34,156 nucleotides of DNA. It comes from Candidatus Sumerlaeaceae bacterium. GTDB lineage: Bacteria; Sumerlaeota; Sumerlaeia; Sumerlaeales; Sumerlaeaceae. The DNA lies in contig JAOAAY010000022.1 of NCBI GenBank assembly GCA_026418615.1, positions 19,768-53,923 of the forward strand. The letters run 5' to 3'. The first letter of the stretch is position 1. Each line of letters opens with the position of its first letter. This document shows, piece after piece, positions 1 to 9,357 of the stretch. A program made the position numbers and the translations under genes. The notes beneath the pieces are model-generated. The model had not been told where the DNA came from, searched no databases, and saw only the letters and a program-made list of their open reading frames with translations.

Positions 1-2
1 GG

Positions 3-704
3 CTGCTTGCACACTTCCCGCAGTGCCGCGGTTTTCTCTACGGCACGACAACCGCGCTCAACGATGTGGCACGGCCGCAACAAGTTGTCTTCCAACTTGG
101 AGATGGCTGCGTGGACGAGCAGATCGGGCAACGCGTGTTCCGGCTATCCACTTTTTCCTTTTTCCAGACAAACACCGCGGCTGCGCGGCTGCTGTATAAT
201 GTGGTACGGGAGTTTGCCGATCTCAGCGGAACCGAGCGCCTGCTGGACGCCTACTGCGGAACAGGCACCATTGGTTTGCATGTGAGCGACAGGTGCGCAT
301 CGGTGACAGGCATTGAATCGGTGCCCGAGGCCGTATGCGATGCACAGGCCAACGCACGGGCCAACGGCGCGGCCAATTGCACCTTCTATTGTGGCGACAT
401 GGCGGCTGTGCTCGCCCGACTCGTTGCGGAGCACACTGGCACGGCACCTCTTTTCGACCGCGTGGTCGTGGATCCGCCCCGCGGCGGCATGGAGAAAAAG
501 GCCGTGCGCCTGATTCTCGGCCTGCGCGCCCCCCTGATTGTCTATGTCTCGTGCAACCCGGCCACACTCGCCCGAGACGCCGTGGCTTTCGCCGAGGCCG
601 GCTATGTAGCCGGCGATGTGCAACCCGTGGACATGTTTCCCCAGACATTCCATGTCGAGAGCGTCGTGAAGTTCCATCTGAGAGAAAGTCCGGCGTCGGC
701 ATGA
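3..704 (+). CDS. 23S rRNA (uracil-5-)-methyltransferase, TrmA/RlmD (RumA) family, 5'-truncated by window edge
   Basis: The reading frame is open from base 3, so the N-terminal part (TRAM domain and Fe-S cysteines in many family members) lies outside the window. About 233 C-terminal residues are visible. They carry the family marks in order: FFQTN, which precedes the SAM domain; SAM motif I (LLDAYCGTGTIGL); the substrate-base motif VVVDPPR; the catalytic-cysteine motif VSCNPATLARD; and the final general-base segment HVESVV. The family makes 5-methyluridine in rRNA or tRNA using SAM. RlmD, RlmC and TrmA cannot be separated without the N-terminus. The GTG at 66 is internal and not the real start. 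The next gene follows after 43 bases on the same strand. Confidence 0.93.
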   Translation: MLAHFPQCRGFLYGTTTALNDVARPQQVVFQLGDGCVDEQIGQRVFRLSTFSFFQTNTAAARLLYNVVREFADLSGTERLLDAYCGTGTIGLHVSDRCASVTGIESVPEAVCDAQANARANGAANCTFYCGDMAAVLARLVAEHTGTAPLFDRVVVDPPRGGMEKKAVRLILGLRAPLIVYVSCNPATLARDAVAFAEAGYVAGDVQPVDMFPQTFHVESVVKFHLRESPASA

Positions 705-747
705 TTGCGTCCAAGCCGCACGGGTACTTGCGAGCGAATCAAGGCCA

Positions 748-1545
748 ATGACCCCTCTTCGCCTCAAAGAGCCCATCCGCCTGCTTGTCGCGGATATTGA
801 TGGCTGCCTTTCGGGCGGCAGTTCCACGCATTTTTCCATGACGCTTTTGGAGCGTTTGCGCCATGCCAACTCCGCGTCACGCACGGATTCTCTGGTTCCG
901 GCAGTGACTTTTTGCACAGGCCGGCCGCAACCCTATGTCGAATGCCTGATGCAAGCCACGGGCGGCTACATGCCCGCCCTGTGCGAGGGCGGCGCCGTCT
1001 TCTTCGACCCGGCCACTCACGCCGTACTCACTCATCCGGCCTTCGGGGCCCGCGAGCAGGAGCGCCTCGACGAAATACACGATCTGGTGCGCCGCGAACT
1101 CACGGGGCCTCATGTCATGTTCGAGCCGGGAAAAGTCACTCATATCACGCTCATCGTCACTCCACCGCTGCGGCCCACGGACATCATCGAAAAGGCGCGC
1201 GACATCGCCGCCCGTTTTGGCGATGAATTTCTCGTCGAATCCACGCGCGTATGCGTTCACATTCTTTTCCGGCATATCCATAAAGGCACCGGCATTGAGT
1301 GGCTGGCCGAACACACCGGCATACCGCCGTCGCGAATGGCCGGCATGGGCGATGCCGCGCCGGATATCCCGTTCCTATCGCTAATGGCGGCCGCCTGCGC
1401 CCCCGCCAACGCCGCGGAGGAAGTCCGCCGAATCTGCGCCCATGCCAGCGACCGTCCCGACGCAGAGGCGGCAATGGAATTTCTTGATCTGATTATCGAG
1501 GCCAATCGCCAATTGGCCGCCGAAAGGGAACCACCCCATCCATGA
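748..1545 (+). CDS. HAD-superfamily phosphatase (Cof/SPP-like, type IIB)
   Basis: The protein has 265 residues. The HAD nucleophile motif DIDGC is at residues 16-20 (Asp16 nucleophile, Asp18 acid/base; the usual Thr is Cys). The C-terminal motif GMGDAAPDIPFL gives the acidic metal-binding pair. A large cap insert between them is typical of type IIB (Cof, sucrose-phosphate and mannosyl-3-phosphoglycerate phosphatase) enzymes. The natural substrate cannot be read from the sequence; a sugar phosphate is the family default. The start ATG has only a weak AAGG element close upstream. The stop overlaps the aroE start by 4 bases (ATGA), so the two are translationally coupled. Confidence 0.85.
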   Translation: MTPLRLKEPIRLLVADIDGCLSGGSSTHFSMTLLERLRHANSASRTDSLVPAVTFCTGRPQPYVECLMQATGGYMPALCEGGAVFFDPATHAVLTHPAFGAREQERLDEIHDLVRRELTGPHVMFEPGKVTHITLIVTPPLRPTDIIEKARDIAARFGDEFLVESTRVCVHILFRHIHKGTGIEWLAEHTGIPPSRMAGMGDAAPDIPFLSLMAAACAPANAAEEVRRICAHASDRPDAEAAMEFLDLIIEANRQLAAEREPPHP

Positions 1546-2411
1546 CACAGCCAGAGATCACCGGACATACCCGCGTCGTCGGCGTCATCGCCCATCCCGT
1601 GGAACACACGCTCAGTCCTCCGATGCACAACGCCGAGTTCCGTCGCCTTGGCCTCGATTGGGTCTATGTGCCGTGGGATGTGCTGCCTGAAAACCTGCCT
1701 GCCGCTGTCAATGGTTTGCGTGCACTGGGAGTTGCGGGTTTCAATGTCACGATCCCCCATAAGCAGGCGATCATGCCGCTGCTGGACCGGATCGAGTACG
1801 AGGCTGAGGTCATTGGTGCTGTCAACACGGTCACCTGCACAGGCGGGGTGCTGACCGGCTTCAACACCGACCTGTTCGGCTGGCAGGAGGACATCCAGCA
1901 GGACATCAGCCTCGAAGGTCGCGCTGTTTGCCTGATTGGCGTCGGCGGTGCGGCGCGCGCAGTGACCGTGGGAGCATATCGCGCCGGCGCCCCCCGCCTT
2001 GTGCTTGTCCACCGTCCCGCCGATGCCGATCAGGCGCAAGCGCTGGCCGCGCATTTGCGCGAAAAATGCCGGGGCGCTGAGGTCGAGACGGCAAGCCTCG
2101 ACTCATCTGCCTGCCGCGACCTTGTTCGCTCCTGTGAGGTGGTGGTCAACGCCACCCCCGTCGGCATGGCCAGTTCCCCCGGCATCCCCATCCCCGCCGA
2201 CTGGCTGCACCCTGACCAATATCTCTACGATGTGATTTATACGCCCGCCGAGACAGAACTGATGCGTGCAGCCCGTGCCGCCGGCTGCCGGGCACGCGGC
2301 GGCCTCGGCATGCTCGCCCGACAGGGAGCCATGGCATTCAAACTTTGGACAGGCACTGCTCCCGACCCGCTTGCCATGGAAGCCACCCTGCGCCAGCGAC
2401 TGGGACTATAG
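1542..2411 (+). CDS. aroE: Shikimate dehydrogenase (NADP-dependent)
   Basis: The protein has 289 residues, normal for AroE. It reduces 3-dehydroshikimate to shikimate in the chorismate pathway, in the cytoplasm. The substrate-binding N-terminus carries a HTLSPPMHN segment around residues 22-30. The catalytic lysine is in NVTIPHK (Lys74) and the catalytic Asp in NTD (Asp110), followed by the nucleotide-binding loop GVGGAARAV (about 133-141). The C-terminal segment RGGLGMLARQGAMAFKLWTG is also characteristic. The ATG overlaps the stop of the HAD phosphatase gene. No other aromatic-pathway gene is in the window. Confidence 0.96.
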   Translation: MTQPEITGHTRVVGVIAHPVEHTLSPPMHNAEFRRLGLDWVYVPWDVLPENLPAAVNGLRALGVAGFNVTIPHKQAIMPLLDRIEYEAEVIGAVNTVTCTGGVLTGFNTDLFGWQEDIQQDISLEGRAVCLIGVGGAARAVTVGAYRAGAPRLVLVHRPADADQAQALAAHLREKCRGAEVETASLDSSACRDLVRSCEVVVNATPVGMASSPGIPIPADWLHPDQYLYDVIYTPAETELMRAARAAGCRARGGLGMLARQGAMAFKLWTGTAPDPLAMEATLRQRLGL

Positions 2412-2429
2412 CCTCTCTTGTAAAGTCAT

Positions 2430-2500
2430 TGACGCACTTGGCAACGGAGCGCGAGCGGTCATCCGCGGAGAACCGGCTCCGACTCGGTGCTTTTGATCCA
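2430..2500. terminator. Possible structured terminator between convergent aroE and obg
   Basis: In the 132-base convergent gap, CGGAGC and GCTCCG can pair around an inner GCGG/CCGC hairpin. The outer arm is followed by ACTCGGTGC and then TTTTG. The arms are short and the loop is long, so this is only a candidate for stopping aroE transcription. Nothing else is recognised in 2412-2543. Confidence 0.25.
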
Positions 2501-2543
2501 GCCACTTGCAGAGTCGCCCGCAAAGGGTGGCTTCAAGCACGGG

Positions 2544-3566
<1,023 letters not shown>

Positions 3567-3579
3567 TCACGGACTCGCC

Positions 3580-4446
3580 CTACTGCGAGATCGGCCTTTC
3601 CACGAAGCCTTCCGGAACCCGCAGATCATAAACCGTCTCGGGGGCCGGCGCATTGGGGCGCGCCTCTACGACCGAGGCTCCGAACTGCCCCCCGGCCGCC
3701 GGCACATCCACGATGAACCCAGTGGGTACCAAGTGCCCGTCTGCCAATTGATAACCCGTGAAGGTGACCCCCGCCGTCAAATTTCGTCCCATGAACCGCT
3801 CGTAACGATCAATAAGCAGATCTTGCTGCCGCAAGCGGAACACCTCGGAAGTGCCATTGCTGTAATCAAACCGCACTTCGTAATGTCTCAGGTCACGGCG
3901 CATGGGCAATTGCCGGTACGCTGCGTGGCGCGATAGCAGCAGTTGCTCCATCGAAAGAACATCAAAGAATAACTCGGGGTCTATACCGGCTGTCACCTGC
4001 GGATTTCTGCGCAATTGATCGAGTGTGCCGCGATAGTACCTGCGCTCCGGATACACAACTGCCTGCACATCGTTGCGATTGATGAGGACATCGAACACGG
4101 TCCCCTGTTCCTGAGTTCCCCGCAGACGCAAACGATTGGGCTGTTGCACAAACATCGAGACATCAAAGCGTTGGCGGGCCGCCTCACGGCCGCCCAGCAC
4201 AAGGTTCAGATTCGCGCGAATAGTCCGAAGGTTCCTCTGACGCTGTTTGAGAACGGTAACAACCTCAGAAGCCTGCAAGTTGTAACGGCCCACCGGAGCA
4301 ATCGGCGAGGTGAACTCCGGTACTGGTTGCCGCAGCGGCCGCAGTCGAACGCGACCGCAACCCGTCACCATGGGCAGAGCACCGGCGATGACGAACAGCA
4401 TGATCACGAAGTAGAGCCGGCGCACAAAAGGTCCGCCATCAATCAC
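3580..4446 (-). CDS. Outer-membrane-type lipoprotein, possibly LolA/LolB-like or DUF4292-like
   Basis: The protein has 288 residues. After a short basic N-region there is a hydrophobic segment ending in VTGC, an acceptable lipobox with the acylated Cys near residue 30. The mature part has a pattern of beta strands such as LRTIRANLNLVLGG, RFDVSMFVQQPNRLRLRG and FDVLINRNDVQAVVYPERRYYRG. This resembles the half-barrel fold of LolA/LolB-type lipoprotein carriers and DUF4292 lipoproteins; that assignment is by pattern only. The GTG at 4446 has a GGGAGG element 6 bases upstream, and the gene overlaps the end of hpt by 8 bases. An internal GTG at 4425 is a second option. Confidence 0.75.
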   Translation of the reverse strand: MIDGGPFVRRLYFVIMLFVIAGALPMVTGCGRVRLRPLRQPVPEFTSPIAPVGRYNLQASEVVTVLKQRQRNLRTIRANLNLVLGGREAARQRFDVSMFVQQPNRLRLRGTQEQGTVFDVLINRNDVQAVVYPERRYYRGTLDQLRRNPQVTAGIDPELFFDVLSMEQLLLSRHAAYRQLPMRRDLRHYEVRFDYSNGTSEVFRLRQQDLLIDRYERFMGRNLTAGVTFTGYQLADGHLVPTGFIVDVPAAGGQFGASVVEARPNAPAPETVYDLRVPEGFVERPISQ

Positions 4447-5008
4447 GGATGGCCTCCCGCTTCAGCACCCCAATAAACGGGAGGTTGCGGTAGCGCTCCT
4501 GATAGTCGAGACCGTAGCCGACCACAAACTCGTCCGGCAGGTGAAAACCCGTGTACTTGATTGGGATTTTAAGATCGCGCGGCCGCTGCTTATCGAGCAG
4601 GCAGCAAATTTCGAGCGAAGCCGGCTCGTGCAGCCGGATGAGTTCGAGGACAAGATTGAGCGTTTTTCCCGTGTCGAGGATGTCCTCGACGAGCAGAACA
4701 TCCTTTCCGCGCAGGTCGAGATCGAGGTCTTTGGTGATAATGATCTTCCCGCTCGAGCGCATGGACCCTCGATAACTGGACGCTCCAATGAGATCGAAGG
4801 AATGCGGGATGGTGATGGCCCGCGACAGGTCCGCGAGGAACACAATTCCCCCCTTGAGAATGTTCACCAGTACGAGGTCGCGGTCGCGGTAGTCCGCAGA
4901 AACCGCCGCGCCAAGTTCTTTCACGCGTCGCGAGATATGCTCGGAACTGAGCAAAACCCGCTCAATATCGCGGGCCAGTACATGGTCGTAGTTCGCGGGA
5001 TTGGTCAA
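4439..5008 (-). CDS. hpt: Hypoxanthine (guanine) phosphoribosyltransferase
   Basis: The protein has 189 residues, typical for bacterial Hpt. It makes IMP or GMP from hypoxanthine or guanine and PRPP (purine salvage). The PRPP-binding motif VLLVEDILDTGKTL is at about 104-117. The family N-terminal motif NILKGGIVFLADLSRAI is at 49-65, and the base-recognition end has FVVGYGLDYQERYRNLPFIGVL. The only suitable start in frame is TTG at 5008, with GGGAG about 10 bases upstream, so the start is moderately sure. It is 140 bases downstream of rnc and overlaps the lipoprotein gene. Confidence 0.94.
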   Translation of the reverse strand: MTNPANYDHVLARDIERVLLSSEHISRRVKELGAAVSADYRDRDLVLVNILKGGIVFLADLSRAITIPHSFDLIGASSYRGSMRSSGKIIITKDLDLDLRGKDVLLVEDILDTGKTLNLVLELIRLHEPASLEICCLLDKQRPRDLKIPIKYTGFHLPDEFVVGYGLDYQERYRNLPFIGVLKREAIRD

Positions 5009-5060
5009 CGGGCTTGGTCTCCCGGCATTAAAATGGATTCGCGATTGGGGTACAGCGGCG

Positions 5061-5077
5061 ACCGATCGTCAATCGGT
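5061..5077. promoter_or_regulatory. 6-bp inverted repeat between rnc and hpt
   Basis: ACCGAT, a 5-base spacer and ATCGGT form a perfect inverted repeat about 53 bases upstream of the hpt start, within the 140-base gap. No T-tract follows on either strand, so an operator or small RNA hairpin is likelier than a terminator. The rest of 5009-5148 shows nothing recognisable. Confidence 0.25.
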
Positions 5078-5148
5078 GCTCGATGAAACACGCGGTCATC
5101 CGGGAGGATGTTCAAGCCGAAACCGGGCAGGAACGGAATTGGGATTGT

Positions 5149-5892
5149 TCAGGCCTGAGATTCGCCAAGCAACTCACGAAGCGCCCAGTAGGCCTGCATC
5201 GCGGCGCGGTTCTCGGCTGTCTTTTTTCGGCTGCCTGACCCGCGTCCCCGGATCTCACCCGCCACACGAACCTGCACCTCGAAATACTTGTTATGATCCG
5301 GTCCGGTCTCCGCGATCAGTTCATATTCCGGCACGGTCTGGTAGTGCTTCTGAACCAGTTCCTGCAACTGCGACTTGTAATCGCCAAACTCATCCGTGGC
5401 GGAAAGCGCACGCCCTGGCTCAAAGATTTCCCGGACAACAAAAGGACGCACCCCATCCAATCCCAGATTGAGGTAAAGCGCTCCGACAAGCGCCTCGAGC
5501 GCCGAGCCCAATAGGCTGGCTCGATCTCGGCCACCGTTGAGTTCCTCTCCCCGGCCTAACAACACGAGACTACCCAGCCCCATCGTCAGCGCGCGCTGCC
5601 CCAACACATTGCGGCTGACCAGTGAGGCTTTTTGCTTCGACAGTACCCCCTCGCGCGCACGCGGATGCTCCTCATAGAGATACTCGGACACCAGCAGCCC
5701 GAGAACCGCATCTCCAAGGAATTCGAGGCGCTCGTTATCGTGTGGGAGGTGGTTCTCGAAGGCGTAACTGCTATGCGTAAGCGCCTGTTCAACAAGCGCA
5801 TAATTCGTCACCGATAACCGGTGGCGAACAAGAAACTCTCTCACCTGCGCTGCCCACTGTGCCGCGTAGATTGGGTCTTGAACTTCACTCAT
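5149..5892 (-). CDS. rnc: Ribonuclease III
   Basis: The protein has 247 residues. The RNase III signature NERLEFLGDAVLG is at residues 53-65, with the metal-binding acidic residues in place. The usual second motif is seen in GSALEALVGALYLNLG. The C-terminal double-stranded-RNA-binding domain covers about 165-240 (DYKSQLQELVQ to the GSGSRKKTAENRAAMQAYWAL region). It cleaves structured RNA, including rRNA precursors. The start ATG lacks a good Shine-Dalgarno. It follows the phosphodiester-glycosidase gene after 97 bases, the first real gap in the series, so a promoter of its own is possible. Confidence 0.97.
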   Translation of the reverse strand: MSEVQDPIYAAQWAAQVREFLVRHRLSVTNYALVEQALTHSSYAFENHLPHDNERLEFLGDAVLGLLVSEYLYEEHPRAREGVLSKQKASLVSRNVLGQRALTMGLGSLVLLGRGEELNGGRDRASLLGSALEALVGALYLNLGLDGVRPFVVREIFEPGRALSATDEFGDYKSQLQELVQKHYQTVPEYELIAETGPDHNKYFEVQVRVAGEIRGRGSGSRKKTAENRAAMQAYWALRELLGESQA

Positions 5893-5925
5893 TGGCTAGA
5901 CTGTCGGTCCTTGGGTGCTCCGCTA

Positions 5926-5940
5926 CCAAAACCATTTTGG
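5926..5940. promoter_or_regulatory. Inverted repeat CCAAAA-CCA-TTTTGG upstream of rnc
   Basis: A perfect 6-bp inverted repeat with a 3-base centre sits 34 bases before the rnc start, in the 97-base gap after the glycosidase gene. It could be an operator or a hairpin in the rnc leader. RNase III genes are often self-regulated by cleavage of a leader hairpin, but this stem is short and AT-rich at its core, so that is speculation. Confidence 0.3.
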
Positions 5941-5989
5941 AACAGCCGCAACTTCGGTGGCAACCGCTTTTCGCAGCCTCGCAGCAGGG

Positions 5990-8248
5990 TTAGGGCATTG
6001 GCGGATATAGCGCTTCCAAACCGTCAAACACCAGCGAGCCCCGCCCTTTCAGCGCCTCTTGCGTTTGAGCAATGTAGAGTTCCTTGAGCGTAGCGGGGAA
6101 TCGGGGCACCGAACGCCGCCCCGATGCTTTTGGGGTTACCGTCCGCATCGGCACATAGACTCGTCGCCAAGTATCGTTCCAGTACACGCCTTTGCTTCCG
6201 TCCGTAAAATCCACAAGGAAGGACTGCCCCTCGGCATCCACCAGTTCGCCACGCACCCAGGCCTCGCGGCCGTCGCCCCTGATCCAGAGCGCCAATTTCG
6301 AGGGCTTCTCCGTGATGACAGCATTGACAGGCACCGCAATCTTCGTTGTGCCGCCCTTGAGCATGGCATAGTCGAGTTTCAAGGCCCCGCTCCCTTCCCG
6401 GCGATCGCGTGCTTCAGCAGCGATGCGGGTCGCGCTGGTGTCAAAGTTCACACCGGACAGGGGCGTTAGTCGGGCCGCGTCGTCAAAGTTTTCAATACTA
6501 ACGCTCCGGTACTCATCCACAAAGCAGGGAACTGTCGTACTAAAATCGCCCGCCGACACCGTCAGCCATGTGCGGCCCTTACGGCGGCCTTCCACCGTCC
6601 GGACCGACGCGGAAACAATGGAGTCCGACACCTTGACGGAGACCATGGCCGGAACAAGTTCAAGCGGCCCGGTCGCAGTTTCCGCCCGGATCGTCAGGAC
6701 TTCTGACTCGCCCGACGATAGAACCACCGGGTTGGGTTCAACGGTCAAAGAATCAAGACGCACGGACTCGATTGGAACCTCGGCAGCAGGTCCGCGGTTG
6801 GTTTGCAAGCGAACGACACCGGCTGAGGGCTGACGAGCCGCCACAAAACGGGCCCGCTCGCCCTGACCTCTGATGGTGCCCGGGGACCCCGTAGTGCTCC
6901 AACTCAGCGTGTGGCCTGCAAAGCCAACTTCCGAATAATTCTCGTCGTAGCCCACCGCAACGAAATCGACCGCCGCCCCCAGCGGAACACGAACCGGCCG
7001 GCCCTCCGGGACGATCTCGATGGTGTGAAGAGGCCCGGGCGGAGCAGTGTTGAGCACCAGAATACCATTCGTCACAGGCCGCAAACCGCCCCGGTCGCTG
7101 GGCGAATTCACCGTGCGCCCGCGCACAATCATTGTTGTCGAACCGCCACCGTCAAGGTTTACAGCATGATGACATCCAAGACCGGCCATGTAATCCGCCA
7201 GTTCATCCAGCGAAACCCCCACGCTGATCAGCGGCTGCCTTCCATCAATGGTCACCAGGTAGACGGTACGGCCATCTTTCGACACGCCGACGGCCGTGCG
7301 CGGATGGCGCGTTTCCGAGAAACTCTTGCCCATCTTCTCGGCTTCCCACTCGTTGGAGACCCGTCCCTCGCGAACTAACCGCGGCCCCCCGCCGAGGCAG
7401 TATTCGATGACCCCATTCACCTCGGGGACAACTGCCTTCACCACGACGCGGGCACCCCGCTTGAGCACCTTGGCGGACTCGGCGGCATCCCGGTGGATGC
7501 ACAGTAGCAAAGTCCCCGACGCTGGCGGGCTGTCCGCGACCGGCGCTTCCCCGACGACGGTCGCCGAAACGGGCTGATTGGGCAGGAATTCCGGTGCGTC
7601 CAGGCGCAGCGTAAGTCGGCGCGCGGATGCCTTGGGGTAGGCTCCTTGATAGCGAGGCGTGTACAGTTGCACTCCCCGCGTTGAAACAGGGTCATTGATC
7701 CCAGTCACCGCCACGATGTTCCCGTCGGCCTCTACCGAGACGCTCATCGTAACGGGCCCGATGTACGGGGCTGCATCCCGAACCATCGCAAAAACCGTGC
7801 GGAAATGCGGCATGCTGTAGATCATCCCATCCGAGACGCTCAGGCCGATCATTCGAAAGGGACGCGGCTCATTGCTCCAAAAATCGCCATTGACCGCACC
7901 CACGACCACGGCTCCCGGCGCTGACTCGCGTGCCGCCATGGCGGCCACAGTCTCACCCGCAAACATGCGGTCGCGCGACTGTTCTGTCTCTACGCGAACA
8001 TAGGGATGAGTGAGTTCCACCTTGAGGATGTTCACGGCCATGGGGCCTTCCGCGTAGTGCTCGCGAATATGGGTGACGCCCGGCCCCACCTTGCGCTCGC
8101 TGCGGGATGTCGGCGTCGCACCCGCGCCCAACCTCCATTCGGCGGCTTGCGCCGGTGCCCAAATCAGCAGCAGGGCACTGCTAATACAGAATAAGATCAG
8201 ACAACGCAATGTTGCGGTCAGATCGAGTGAACGGATCGTACGCGTCAT
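5990..8248 (-). CDS. Exported phosphodiester glycosidase (NAGPA-domain) with C-terminal Ig-like and galactose-binding-like regions
   Basis: The protein has 752 residues. I chose ATG 8248 rather than the longer frame to 8335 because GGAG lies 7 bases upstream and a signal peptide follows directly (hydrophobic core at about 14-30, likely cleavage after AQA near 36). The NAGPA domain spans about 110-400: GAVNGDFW (117-124), LGGGPRLV (285-292), RHPRTAVG (314-321) and NLDGGGSTTM (364-373). The family includes the human uncovering enzyme that removes GlcNAc from a phosphodiester; bacterial members are linked with surface polysaccharides. Residues 400-580 look like beta-sandwich repeats, and 590-752 (ENFDDAARL onward) look like a galactose-binding-type module. 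It overlaps the preceding TPR gene by 68 bases and ends the exopolysaccharide-like operon. Confidence 0.85.
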   Translation of the reverse strand: MTRTIRSLDLTATLRCLILFCISSALLLIWAPAQAAEWRLGAGATPTSRSERKVGPGVTHIREHYAEGPMAVNILKVELTHPYVRVETEQSRDRMFAGETVAAMAARESAPGAVVVGAVNGDFWSNEPRPFRMIGLSVSDGMIYSMPHFRTVFAMVRDAAPYIGPVTMSVSVEADGNIVAVTGINDPVSTRGVQLYTPRYQGAYPKASARRLTLRLDAPEFLPNQPVSATVVGEAPVADSPPASGTLLLCIHRDAAESAKVLKRGARVVVKAVVPEVNGVIEYCLGGGPRLVREGRVSNEWEAEKMGKSFSETRHPRTAVGVSKDGRTVYLVTIDGRQPLISVGVSLDELADYMAGLGCHHAVNLDGGGSTTMIVRGRTVNSPSDRGGLRPVTNGILVLNTAPPGPLHTIEIVPEGRPVRVPLGAAVDFVAVGYDENYSEVGFAGHTLSWSTTGSPGTIRGQGERARFVAARQPSAGVVRLQTNRGPAAEVPIESVRLDSLTVEPNPVVLSSGESEVLTIRAETATGPLELVPAMVSVKVSDSIVSASVRTVEGRRKGRTWLTVSAGDFSTTVPCFVDEYRSVSIENFDDAARLTPLSGVNFDTSATRIAAEARDRREGSGALKLDYAMLKGGTTKIAVPVNAVITEKPSKLALWIRGDGREAWVRGELVDAEGQSFLVDFTDGSKGVYWNDTWRRVYVPMRTVTPKASGRRSVPRFPATLKELYIAQTQEALKGRGSLVFDGLEALYPPMP

Positions 8249-9350
8249 TGAGAAACTCCAATTTGAGGTCGAGCATTTTGGGTGCACCGTCGGGCCAGAG
8301 CCGCCACACGCCCACGACTGGCTGCAGACCGTCAAGGTAAATTCGAACCAATTCGGTTTCGCCCGCCTTGACGGCCATCAGCGGATACACGCCGAGGGCG
8401 CTCGATCCGCGCCCTGTAAACAACAGATCCGTGACGCGGAACACCCCTGTGCTGAGGCGCGCCGTGAGTTCGGCATTGCGGCTCATGAGCAGAACATCAC
8501 TCGTGATGGTGACTCCGGGAGCCATGGAAAACATAGACGGCGGCACATACCGGGTTCCGGTGGTCAGTCGTGCTTCCCGCCGGAGGGCGGCGGGTTCGGT
8601 CGTTGCCCCGCGCCGCTCCAGAAACGCCGCCAACGCCAGACGCGGGGCCGGATCGGCCGGCAGGCGGGCCACGGCCGCACGCAGCAACTCCTCGGCCGTG
8701 GTCAGATCACGGTCATTGCATTCCAAAAAAGAGGCTTCCAACAGCGCCCGTGAGGCCGACGCCTGAGGGCGGCGGGAAGAGGCCACGACCGTCATGGCTC
8801 GGTCGAATTCCTTGCGTCGGTTCAATTTGATCGCCAGGCGCGCCACCGCCTCGGCCTCCTCAGGCGACTGGGGCATCCGTGTGACAGCGTCGGAAATCTC
8901 GCGAGCCTGCATGGCAGAGCCGCTGTCAATGGCTGCCCGCGCGATTTCGCCCGCCTCGGTGAACCGGCCAGCCGCCCAAAGGTATTCTGCCAACAGGCCG
9001 AGAGTCTTGGGTTCATCAAAGCCCAAGGCGGGCAGGTTGCGGGCGCGCGCCGCAGGGATTTTTTTCAGAACCAGTTTCATCACATCCGCCGCCTCGGCAA
9101 ACTGTCCCTGCCGGGCCATGGCTTCGGCCTGCACATAATGAGCGGCTATGTCGTAGTACGAGCGCTCGAGCCGCTTCTCGGCTACCATGCGCGCCCGGCT
9201 GAAATCCCCGCGAGCCATCGCCTCCGCGGCTATCTGACGGTAATTGTCCGGCAGCAACCGGGCGAACTCGCGCGACAAACGCGGCACAGCAAACACCCCC
9301 GCCGTAAAACCGGCTGCAAGGACAACAAACAGCACGACTCGGGCCGTCAT
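8181..9350 (-). CDS. Membrane-anchored TPR protein with C-terminal carbohydrate-binding-like module (paralogue A)
   Basis: The protein has 389 residues from ATG 9350, which has GAGG 5 bases upstream; a GTG at 9356 is the alternative. A single hydrophobic N-terminal segment (ARVVLFVVLAAGFTAGVFAV) probably anchors it in the inner membrane facing the periplasm. Residues about 35-260 are Ala/Leu/Arg-rich helical repeats of TPR type. The last 120 residues are beta-rich and end with NDAYDPFTRSDRNIALSDLIL. This resembles the end of xylan-binding CBM60/CBM36-type modules, in which an ND...DRN...I pattern helps bind calcium and sugar. The same module ends the protein at 12925-11456. It starts 7 bases after the stop codon of the Wzz-like gene. 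Confidence 0.72.
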   Translation of the reverse strand: MTARVVLFVVLAAGFTAGVFAVPRLSREFARLLPDNYRQIAAEAMARGDFSRARMVAEKRLERSYYDIAAHYVQAEAMARQGQFAEAADVMKLVLKKIPAARARNLPALGFDEPKTLGLLAEYLWAAGRFTEAGEIARAAIDSGSAMQAREISDAVTRMPQSPEEAEAVARLAIKLNRRKEFDRAMTVVASSRRPQASASRALLEASFLECNDRDLTTAEELLRAAVARLPADPAPRLALAAFLERRGATTEPAALRREARLTTGTRYVPPSMFSMAPGVTITSDVLLMSRNAELTARLSTGVFRVTDLLFTGRGSSALGVYPLMAVKAGETELVRIYLDGLQPVVGVWRLWPDGAPKMLDLKLEFLNDAYDPFTRSDRNIALSDLILY

Positions 9351-9357
9351 GGCCACC

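Noticed and set aside
2480..2500. CCGACTCGGTGCTTTT resembles the 3' end of a Cas9 tracrRNA
   Set aside because: The match is short, there is no repeat/anti-repeat or Cas9 nearby, and it lies in a convergent gap where a terminator-like stem is a simpler reading.
8249..8335. Longer start for the NAGPA protein at 8335
   Set aside because: The extension places 29 polar, Cys/Ser-rich residues ahead of a proper signal peptide; ATG 8248 has GGAG at 7 bases.
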